Below, piece after piece: positions 25,474 through 35,500 of a stretch of DNA of 64,000 nucleotides (position 1 is its first letter; each line of letters opens with the position of its first letter). The DNA comes from Haliclona indistincta (Eukaryota > Porifera > Demospongiae > Haplosclerida > Chalinidae): the NCBI GenBank assembly GCA_964017065.1, contig OZ024784.1, positions 9,901,152 to 9,965,151 on the forward strand. The letters run 5' to 3'. Made by a program: the position numbers and the translations under genes. The notes under the pieces are model-generated. The model did no database searches and was not told the DNA's origin. It saw nothing but the letters and a program-made list of their open reading frames with translations.

Positions 25474-26357
25474 ATGGCTAATCTCGGACTATTGTGCTTG
25501 CTGTGCTTCTTCTGCGCTGTCCTGGCCTGCCAACCGCCAGACTGTGATAACAAGGATTGCGGATCGTGTGGTGAGTGCAGATGAACAATAGCATCAATGG
25601 CACATTGACATGCATTCATTGCACAGGTAATGCGTGCTGCTTACTACAGCTCCACTTTGGTAAGTGGTTTCAACAATCAGCAATCATTAAATGTAATTTT
25701 TGAATTGCTTTATAACAGATCTTGATCCAGACACTGTAAATGAGGCCATGGTGAAATCTTTCAAAGCAGGTATTAAAATTCAGGACTATTAATAATTATT
25801 TTTAGTCAACTTTTGTCTGCCACAGGAGGAGCTGATGGCCGCTATAGTTTGGTTCAAGATTATGATTACCGCAAATATAACATGAGCAGTGGAATCAAGT
25901 ACACGATGCAGGCCATGCACTCAACTTTGGTTCATCACTACAACGACACATTGAACTTTTGGGTTGCATCCAACAAGACAACGGAGACTGTTGTTAGAGT
26001 GAGTACTGTGTACCTGAAATAGCCATGAATTTAGGCCATGTACACACCAAAATGCACATTTTAAGTGCACTAAATCACTGATCACCACCAATATTACTCA
26101 TCTAAGCATAAAATCACAGTGCTGCCATATTAACATTTTTATACAGGCATTTTCAATCTCTGATATTTCTGATGCACTATGTGATGCAGGCCAAAACTTT
26201 AAAAACCTTGTTGGTTATGTGAAGGGATTGAGTGAGTTATGGGAAAGTTATTAGAAAAAATAAACCTGTTGTTAACTATTGACTACATCCTTTCTCTACT
26301 GCAGATGTTCCGTTTAAATATGAAACAATTCTTGGATGCCCTGGTCCATCTGAGTGA
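25474..26357 (+). CDS. Secreted cysteine-rich protein, tandem paralogue B
   Basis: Start ATG at 25474 with a signal peptide (MANLGLLCLLCFFCAVLA). Six exons separated by phase-1 or equivalent introns, with the cysteine motif CQPPDCDNKDCGSCGNACC split by intron 1 at the same place as in A and C. The body reads DGRYSLVQDYDYRKYNM, YTMQAMHSTLVHHYND, TLNFWVASNKTTETVVRAFS and ALCDAGQNFKNLVGYVKGL, ending LGCPGPSE. Relative to A an extra intron splits the main domain after VVR. About 165 residues. Two possible N-glycosylation sites (NDT, NKT) are shared with paralogue C. No enzymatic motif is visible. Confidence 0.85.
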
Positions 26358-26488
26358 AATAATTGCTTGCTGTAGCAGAAACTGTACAATTAGTTGGTCA
26401 CGAGTTATTCTTATGACCATTATGCAATAATAATTATTATTACTGCTAAACTAGCCCCACCCTTGCACGCGATACCTTGACTCGTGAA

Positions 26489-27297
26489 ATGGCTCGCCTT
26501 GGTATACTTTGCTTGCTGTGTATTGCCTCTGTCGTACTGGCCTGTGTACCGCCAGACTGCAATCATGAGGACTGTGGATCGTGCGGTAAGCATGCACCAC
26601 GGCACCAGGCTAGGGTATGCGGTCTTTGCGGACTTGCTTCCGCTTGAGACTGCTAGCTGACGTGATACCAAAATAATTATTCATCTTATTATGCAGGAAA
26701 TGCGTGCTGCGTACTGCAGTTCCGATTCGGTTCGTTTGCATGCTATAAAGATTCCACCATCTCGTTAACCAGTCCCTTTCTGTAGCACTTGATCCAAAAA
26801 CTGTCAATGATGCCATGGTTGACTCCTTTAAAAAAGGTTTTTGTCGGTGCATGATAGCAAATCACATGACATGTAAACCTCAGGAGGAGATGATGGTCGC
26901 TATACACTAGTTGAAGCTGATGACTACACTAAATACAACATGTCTAGTGGAGTAAAGTACATGATGCAGGCTATCCACGCAACTAAGGTTCATCACTACA
27001 ACGACACATTGAACTTCTATGTTGCATCCAATAAGACAACAGAAACTGTTGTGAGGGTAAGTGCATATTAACCATACAAGCAATAACAAGCACACATGCA
27101 GGCATCATCAATATCTGATATTGCGGGTGCACTTTGTGATGCAGGCCAGAACTATAAAAATCTTGTTGGATATGTGAAAGGATTAAGTGAGTTTGAAGTT
27201 AAGCAACATTGCTTTAATTAATATTTAATTCACTCCAGATGTCCCATTCAAGGCTGAGCCTATCTTAGGATGTCCACAAACTTCGCCACCTAAGTAA
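26489..27297 (+). CDS. Secreted cysteine-rich protein, tandem paralogue C
   Basis: Start ATG at 26489 and signal peptide MARLGILCLLCIASVVLA, then CVPPDCNHEDCGSCGNACC. Exon layout matches B: same intron after CGSCG, same split after VVR, same final exon (FKAEPILGCPQTSPPK). The body is closest to B (YNMSSGVKYMMQAIH, HHYNDTLNFYVASNKT, ALCDAGQNYKNLVGY). The B-C pair is therefore the younger duplication. Only 131 bp separate it from the stop of B, so the three genes may share regulation. Function unknown. Confidence 0.85.
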
Positions 27298-27620
27298 ATC
27301 AGTTTGAAGAACATGTAGATATCGAGACTAGTGCACAGTAGACTAGTGGAGTACTGTGATATAGATTGTCTCCAGTGAAATAATAGTATAAAACGATACC
27401 CATACATGTATATTATTATGCTAATTGCAATAGATCTGAAGTTGAAATGTGATTGACAATTGAACATCTATAATGGATGAATTGATGTGAGCTGATCATT
27501 ATAGCTAGTTATAAAATCCTGCAGTTTATTGATTACCTGTATATAATATGATGTCCATCATTATACTGCTTTGCTATTATACTACGGATGATTGTTGTGT
27601 TCGTGTGTGAGAAACTGCAT
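27298..27620. other. Intergenic region
   Basis: Convergent 3' ends of paralogue C and the membrane protein. AT-rich, nothing recognised. Confidence 0.5.
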
Positions 27621-28797
27621 CTACAATACAACCCAACCATCTTCATCTTGTTCCTCTTCAATGTTAGTAAAATCAAACTCCTCGTCATCATCATCATCTG
27701 CTATCTCTTGTTTTTCTTCCTCACTTTCTTCATCCATGGTCACAGCATTCTGAGCAGTTTCCTCAATAATAGTACTGTCCTGCTCGCTTGCTGTCATGAA
27801 GGAAATGGAAGTTACATTATCAACATGCTGTAGTTTGGCTCATTTCTGTGCCAAGTATTGATGAAACAACCGAAGTAAAGATTAGGGCCAAAGGGATTGT
27901 CATGCAGTGAGTTTGCAGTACTCGTAATAAAGGGAATGAACATACAGTCGCACTACACTCAAATATGATTATTAGTCGTGCATTATTGACAACACAGCAT
28001 TTTAGACATTCCATACATTAAGCACGGTTACCAACTAGCTAACCTTGTTCCTGCTCATTCACAAGTGCACTCTCAAGCAAAGCACTCTCAGAATCATTCA
28101 ATTCCTGTTGATTTAGCGATTTTTCTCCCTCCTCCTTTTTGTCATCTTCATCATGCCTAAAATGATCTTCCACAAACCCGATTGTTGAGATCATCAGTGT
28201 GTTTGAATCTTTTGTTATTGGTTCATCATTGACAGGTTCCACACAATCTGGTACTACACGACTACAAGCATCATCAACACTAACTACCGATTGATCTGTG
28301 TCACTGAGCACCTCATGCTCTTGACTGTTCATGTCCGATGGAGGATGACGACATGCAACTAGCTGTCCCTTATCATCAGCTTGTGGTTGAATGCGACCCC
28401 CAATATTACCACACCCTTCTTTCTTCTCATGCTCTGTGTCTTGCTGTAGTCGGTCACTGTCAGAAGAAGTATTGCTTTCCTGAGTTCCGTTTTCTTTTAC
28501 CCGATCGCTCAAGTCTTTTTCTTTGATCTTGTTACGTTTCTTGCGCTGCGATCGTGGCTGTTGACCAGCACCTCCGCTCCCGCGACGACGTTTCTTTCTT
28601 TTTTCACCAGAGCTAATCGATCCGCGAGTTTCATCGGTTATCGGGGAAAGCAGGTTCGCCGACGGATTGTCTATTTCGGCGGCCACGTTACGAGCTCGAT
28701 AAAGAAGTCGCCATGTTACTAATCCCCCTACGATGACAGCGAACGCAACGAACAGCCCACCAGAAGATGGGTCACTCCAGTCGAGTAGCTTGTACAT
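27621..28797 (-). CDS. Single-pass membrane protein with acidic tail ending EDGWVVL
   Basis: Two exons, 28044-28797 and 27621-27790, joined in phase 1, give about 307 residues. Residues about 14-33 form one membrane segment (GGLFVAFAVIVGGLVTW) followed by RLLYRAR, so the amino end is likely luminal or in the outer space and the rest cytosolic. Next comes a basic cluster (KRKKRRRG, RKKRNKIK, residues about 65-95), then a long polar, probably disordered region, then a very acidic tail (DDDDDEEFDF) ending in EDGWVVL. The tail has the form of an LC3-interacting region (acidic residues before W-x-x-L), and FTNI nearby could be a second one. I do not recognise the family; the general plan (amino-terminal anchor, basic patch, disordered acidic tail) recalls metadherin, but I see no motif match. 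Confidence 0.78.
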
Positions 28798-29255
28798 GTC
28801 ACCACAACAGTCTCTCGGTCTTAGCTCCGTGGCCGCCTCCTGTTGTATGACGAAACACCGGGATGTGTATTGTTGTACACTAACACATGTGTGTACTGCA
28901 GTAATAGTCTAACCCCAGTGGAATACCGTGTGGCTAGACCATTTACGGATAAAACAAACATGACATATCGTACTATAGTACTAGGAGCCGTACTGCTGGT
29001 AAACTTATTGATTTCTTCCAGTGTCAATCCGCAATAAAAATTATTCTTGAAACATACTGCACCAATACAAATAATCATTGTTAATCAAAAGATATTCACA
29101 TTAAATGAGCAGTGACAACACTTTCAGGATTGAGGTATTGGTTATTCTACAGCACAGATACATAGTGTCTGGACGTATTGTAGCATTATAAGGTAACAAT
29201 TAATATATTGAGTTTCTGAGTTCTCGTTTGGAGGGCAAGAGGTGGGCCTAGTAGC
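28798..29255. other. Intergenic region
   Basis: Between the membrane protein promoter and the 3' end of syntenin. No exon or repeat recognised. Confidence 0.45.
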
Positions 29256-31481
29256 TCACACATCAGGAATAGAATGGTCCATCTTCTTTTTCAAAGATGA
29301 GCCAAGGCTGTAAAAAAGATTGAATAGCTCAATGCACTATTGTACCAAAGGATGAAATGTTTAGTGCATGTATGTTACTGTACACTCACTTCTTCATCAT
29401 ATGGTCATACACAAAGGCTGGCATTATAGTGATGGTGATGGTTCGTGGGCTTGCAGAGAAGACAGACCCAATGTCCTTATCCTGTTAAACCAAGGAAGGA
29501 AGCATTAACTATATATACAAACACTCTCATTCAATGGAATACCTTGAGACCAATGACATTTTGTCCATTGACTTCAGTCAAGTAATGATCAGTAAGGAGT
29601 CCATTACGAGCAGCTGAAGAATCTTTCACGATTTGCTTGATTTGACCATCCTTGAAAGCAAAGCCAACGTGATTGGCACTGTCCTTCTGCATGGTGATGG
29701 TTCGCTCAAAGGGTCTGGAAAGGGCAATAAGGGAAACTTGATTAAACTAGGAAATTCTAACATACAAAGAACACTGACAATGATATCATATTGAAATCAC
29801 CAACCTTTCCCTGATGGCTAGAACAATCTTGTCAGCAGGAGCTTTTCTAAACACTTTGTTGATCTTGTCCTCTGAGTAACCAGCAACAAACTCTCCATTT
29901 ATCTGATTGAGAACAAACAAACAAAATGAAACAGAAACCAATGACTTATGAGATATGGTACATCGAAACTGCCTTTCCAGTACACCAACTAACACTACAT
30001 ATTTTTAAGTTGCTGTTATATTATAAGTATGCTAGCCATGCTTTCATTCACTCCAAGTCAAAGACCAGGTTAGTATGATAATCAAATCTACACATAACAA
30101 AGCCACGGGCAGTAATGACATACTGATAGTATCTGGTCTCCAAATCTCAATCCAGAGAGAGCAGCAGGTGAGTCCTTCTGAATGAAGCACACAAATACTC
30201 CTTTGTTGACAGGGTGAAGACTGACACCACATTTGCCCTTAGCATCCTTGCACAGTGTAACTTCATGTACTCCTATATCAATGAGTTGATAATGAAAAAT
30301 TAATGGTAAATCTTGTTGCTGACCTTGTTTGATCTGAGCTCTTCTAATGCCCACATTGGCCACACCAGAGACAGGACCAGAGGTTGGGGCAGCTGCTGAG
30401 CTGACAACAACAGCTCCACTGGGAGCAGGGACCATTGCTCCTGCTTGAGGAGGAGGCTGAAGAAAAAGGGCATAATAAATATTGACTATAGGACACCAGG
30501 AGATATCAATCCACCCTAAACTAATGTGATCAGAGTGAGCACAGTAGGAAGGCAGGATTGGGACACTCAGTTGCATTTGATTATTACATATGATGGCCAT
30601 ATTACTAAAGATAGACTGGATGATATTAATGTTGACTGCACCATCCCACGATGACTAACAGACAATGGCTACGTATACATAAAACTACCTGTAAAAAAAC
30701 TGAGGCCACACTAGCTACAAACAAGAAACAGTTATTGTCATGTGATAGTTGATTATTTTCCCAGTGACTGCAGTCTTAATAAATGCGAAACTGATACTGC
30801 AATGATAAGTTCATCATGCAATTGGGAGTGTCTCGCTTAATAATTTGTTCTCAACTGCTCACATACTAATGCTTCCTTATTATGTACATAAGTAAACCAT
30901 AATAATAACCATTATTTTAACACACTGAGCCTAGATGCTGACATTCATGTGATCATGATTCATGTGATGGTGTCATACTAACAACCCGTATAAGGAAATG
31001 GCATGGGAACTATCAGATATGAATATACACTATAAACAATATACAGAACACGTGATCCAGGATGTACCCAGCTAGCACTAGTCAATTATAATGCACTAAA
31101 CAGCCAACTAACAGAATGCTTTCAACATAAAGCAAGTAGTTTCAAAATGAAAGCCACAAAACTTGGGCAATAATACTCATCAGATGCAAGTTGAACAAAC
31201 CTGGTATTTGGTAATATTGAGGCCCATGTAGTCATCGAGTGAAGGATAGAGACCAACTCCGCCAGCTGAAGACACGGCCACTACAGCAGCACCTGGGGTG
31301 GTACTCTGGGCTGGGGGGAGGTATGGGGCTCCAGGCTGAGCAGCTGCTGTATGATGGCCTTGGGCAGCAACTTGAGCCTGAGTAAATACCATTGTGTTAG
31401 TAGAGTGGTAGCGTAGCAAGGATTTCTTACATGAGCCATTTTGGCTACGTTCATATCTTCAAGAGATGGGTAGAGAGACAT
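29256..31481 (-). CDS. SDCBP: Syntenin (syndecan-binding PDZ protein)
   Basis: Start ATG at 31481 gives [16 protein letters not shown], the same amino end as vertebrate syntenin, with a second [11 protein letters not shown] motif (LYPxL elements that bind ALIX). After an alanine/proline-rich linker come GIRRAQIKQ and PDZ1 ([43 protein letters not shown]), then PFERTITM and PDZ2 ([42 protein letters not shown]). The last exon (29256-29309) ends [10 protein letters not shown], like the MDHTIPEV end of human SDCBP. Syntenin links syndecans and other receptors to the endosomal ESCRT system and exosome formation. Head-to-head with OSER1, 218 bp between ATGs. Confidence 0.95.
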
Positions 31482-31699
31482 TTTTGGTCTGCGCCTGTAA
31501 TTGCTTGGGTTTAAACTGTACTGGGTCGAGCAATCTGCTTGATATACACAGCCGGACACTGTCTAGTCAGCTATTCAGTTTCCTGGCAGATAGTGTCATA
31601 TGACTCTCATAAGAGAACTGAACAACTACACGTGATTCGTGATGGAGTGACGTCATACTGCACTACGTCATTCTATTTTTAGTCATAGCAACGCGAAAA

Positions 31700-32379
31700 A
31701 TGGCCGCCAGTTCATCGTTCTCGCACGAACTGGCATCGCTTTCGCTAGTATCCTACTCATCTGAAGAAGAGAAAGAAAGGTAATTGTATTTGTGTTAACG
31801 TTCTTAAGTTGACGAATGATACCTCTTTTTCTTTGTTGTTGAACGTTGTGTTCATTGTTCCATAGAGATCCTGGTACTCAAACAACAGACGACACAAATA
31901 ACAGATCCACCGTGACCCTATCGACCGAGGCTTCTAACAGTTCTTTACCTCATCAATCGTTTAAAGAAAATAACTCGTCTAAATCTTCTGCTACTCATTC
32001 ACCTTCTCTTTCCCCTGCACCTTGCCCCTCATTTCCTCTGGCTTCAAACTGTCTACAAACTGAGCCCTCATCTGGTAACTACACAATCAGACATATGGAC
32101 TCAGGTTTACAGCTAACTACTGCCAACAACACAACTAGCTTTAGTGAACTACAGCAACAGTCTCAAGATAGTGATGAAGAGCACGTAGTGTCTTCATTTG
32201 AGTCTCTTTCTCTTACCGATTCTCGCCCTAACATAGCTCCTCCTATTAACTGTCCTCGAACCTGCCGTCAGGAAGCACTGTGGGAAGACATTACTGTTGA
32301 CGATCTTGCTGGTTACATGGACCAGTTACTGTACCTTCCTAGACCAATGTCTGACATGGCTGAACTTATGTATGCCTGA
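31700..32379 (+). CDS. OSER1: OSER1-like serine-rich protein
   Basis: Two exons, 31700-31779 and 31866-32379, joined in phase 2, give about 198 residues. Most of the protein is serine/threonine-rich and probably disordered. The carboxyl end LWEDITVDDLAGYMDQLLYL followed by PRPMSDMAELMYA closely parallels the end of human OSER1 (DDVTIEDLSGYME..., MSHMAEMMYT). OSER1 is an oxidative-stress-responsive, FOXO-linked protein of unclear molecular action. The conserved end is probably the interaction motif. The gene is shorter than the human one, mainly in the middle. Confidence 0.85.
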
Positions 32380-32566
32380 AATGCACAGAATTGTCATAAT
32401 TATTGTATTATAGAGATTTATTAATTAGATAGAACATAATATCTTAAAACTGCAAGTGCTGGGTTTGGGATGACTACATGTCGTGGATATGCATGTTATG
32501 TCAGACTGTAATAGTTGCAGCTTGTTCCCTAGGTAATTTATGTCTGTGCACACAATGTCACTATTG

Positions 32567-35500
32567 TCATCGATTTACTACATTAAGGTAAATTCCATTG
32601 ACTGGACCAAGAGTGATTGAAAACCTGGTCTTGAGTGGTACCTGCAGCCGGGCATGCACACTAGGATGAAGAATAAATCATGCAATGTGCTTACCTCAGT
32701 ATCTGGAGATCTTTCCATCTTAAACTTCCTCAGGACAGTGACTAGAGCCATTTTAACTTCTATTAGAGCAAATCTCATTCCAATGCAGTTACGAGGACCA
32801 AACCCAAATGGCATATATACCAAAGGATGTCGCTTAGCTTTCTCATCAGGATGAAAACTGAAAATAAAATCATAATAAGATTAATAATTATTATAATTAT
32901 TAGAAAACCGTTCAGGTATGAACTGCTCTGGCTCCTCCCAATACTCAGAGGAATGATGAAGAGAATATATTGGGATCTGAACACGAGCTCCTTTCACAAT
33001 AGTAACATCTTTGATAGTACAAGTCTTCTCACAATTACGTACAGTTCTGAAAAAGCAGATAATTGAAATTACAGCGAGACTCAATAAGTTACCAGCATGC
33101 TGCATGCATGTGGTCTACCTACAAGGGCTAAGGAGGGATAAATTTTGGTGAATGACCCAGTTTTTGGTGGAGTTTATTTTGGCAAACGCTTGACAATTCA
33201 TGAAAAAAATTTCCCACCAAAATTACTGCACTTGCAGTAGTGTAACTCACTGTGCACCAGGAGGATATATCCTGAGAGACTCTTGTATCACCCAGTCCAG
33301 GTACTCAATACCCATTCCAGCATCGTATAGACTAGCTTCCTATGTACTCCACAATATAAACTACATGATTAGGTAAAAATAATGTACCTCATTTTCCTCA
33401 AAGTAGGCATCAATGGCAGCACAAAGCTTGTTCTGCTTGTCCGGATTAAGAGCCAATAGATAGGATGTGTAGCTGAGTGCATTACTAGTAGTTTCATAGC
33501 CACCCAACATGAATCCAGTTGCTATTGACACAATCTCATCATCAGTGAGGCTCTTTTTAGCTTGTGATGAGCAGGATGTGACCATCTCTTCATTATTAGC
33601 ATCAATCATTAGTTGAAGCAGATCTTTCTTATAAAAAGTAGCAGGAGAGTCAATATTAATCATTATTATAGTGATAAACGGTGAGAAATTAAAATAAGGT
33701 GTAGTCAATAAGTATTAGTTATTGCCCTCACGAGAGGGCATTAACCGACATTAATGACCGCGGGAAAGTCGGTTGCCCGAGTAACGGTCGAGGGCGCAGC
33801 CCGAGACTGTACGAGGGCAACCGTCTTTCCTGAGGTCATTAATGTTGGTCAATGCCCGAGTTGTGTAGGGCAATAAATGATTTATTACATAGTTCATCAC
33901 TGTGAGCGCAATAATATGCATCGTGAATTTTTCAAAATGGTGAATACGCAACGGGTTGCTATAGAAGACGCTACGTGCGGTCAATAACCTACATTAGACC
34001 ACAGCTAAGCGTCACTGACCAACCAGATTGCGTAGCTGCGGGTCTCTATTTCTCGTAGTGGAATCCCGCCACTACCGCGACTCTATAGTGGAATCCCACC
34101 ACACGGCGCAGATTACGGTTCTGTGCGCGGAGTTCTACTGAATAATTTTAACAGCGCTCGCGTGTCCTTGCTCGTCGTTCGCGTCGTTTCTGTTTGCTGT
34201 TGCTATGGTCTAAATCAGTTAGACAGCCCATCCAATCGGATCTACGCGATGTAGAAGCCCTCGCGCCGTTACCATAGCGCCCTCGCTACGCTCGGACGCT
34301 ATATAGCAACGGCTCTCGGGCTTCTAAATCGCGTAGATCCTCGGATGCGCTCTCTAACTATTATTTAATGCCCTCGAATAGAGCAATCCGATTGGTGAAA
34401 GATGACATACTATATTAATAAATTATTTTCCCCACCAAACTACCCGTTACATAGTACCATCAAGGTCATAGTCACAACATGTAACACAAAAAATAATATT
34501 AAGCCTGACAACAGCCTGACATGCAAATTCACCATTACAACTAGAAATTCGTATTTTATGCTGCAATTATGATGTGCCTTGAGGGCACAATTAAAATGCA
34601 AAAATTATGTGTATGTCTACCTTTGCTAAAGGGTTGCTTCGCCGAGCTTGCACAAAAGACATGGTAGTGTTCCTTAGCGTGACAAAGCTTGAGTGAATTT
34701 GAACACGAGAACCAAGCCATCTCAACAGTGGTGTTAGCCAGTGAAAATGAGCTGTCAAAACAAGTATAAGAAGTCTTAACAGCACTCAATACTTACAGTG
34801 AAGACACAGTAAAGTCACACCCAGACTTCCACCACGACCAGTCTTAAACACATTACTAGCTGCCTGGAGCAGTTCATCACCTCCATCCACCTTTCCTTTT
34901 AGTAGCTCAATCTTATAACCAAATGCTGTAGCCAGTATGATCTCCATTGTGAACTCACCATACAATCTAAGGACAGAGAGTAATCTTACAATGGACTTTA
35001 GTTAGATTAAACCTAATCAGTCACTAGCTGTACTATCACCATTCTTTTTCTCTGATGAAGACACTTGCAGGAGTGTATCCTGGCTAGAGATATCACGTCA
35101 CTAAGAACAGTAATTTGTCTCTGTCAATGCACATGTTGCTAAGTTGGTAGCAAGCACGTTAGCAAATGCATTATTGTACCAAAAGCTTATAGTGGTGTGT
35201 ACAGTAGAAAAAAAATTTGGCAGCACTAAAATTTGACGGCTGAGACTCAAGAAAACAATTTCAACTAAACCGCCAAACCATCAAGTAAATGATCAATATT
35301 CTGAGCCCAGCAGCTTCTAATCATCACAGGTCATGTGATGTAAGACTCGTTTACCATAGACTATGCATTTAATAATTATGGCATTATAATTATTATGGCT
35401 TGGCCATCTCTCAAAGGATACCATGATAACGCAAGAGCAACCATTTCGTGAAATATTATTGTTCATGAGTATGCTAATTAATTTGAATAATAATAATAAT

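Noticed and set aside
33120..33235. Partial MITE in a P450 intron (AAATTTTGGTG ... CACCAAAATT)
   Set aside because: The inverted match is short and diverged and lacks the ACCGTATA end; possibly a decayed relic, not listed.
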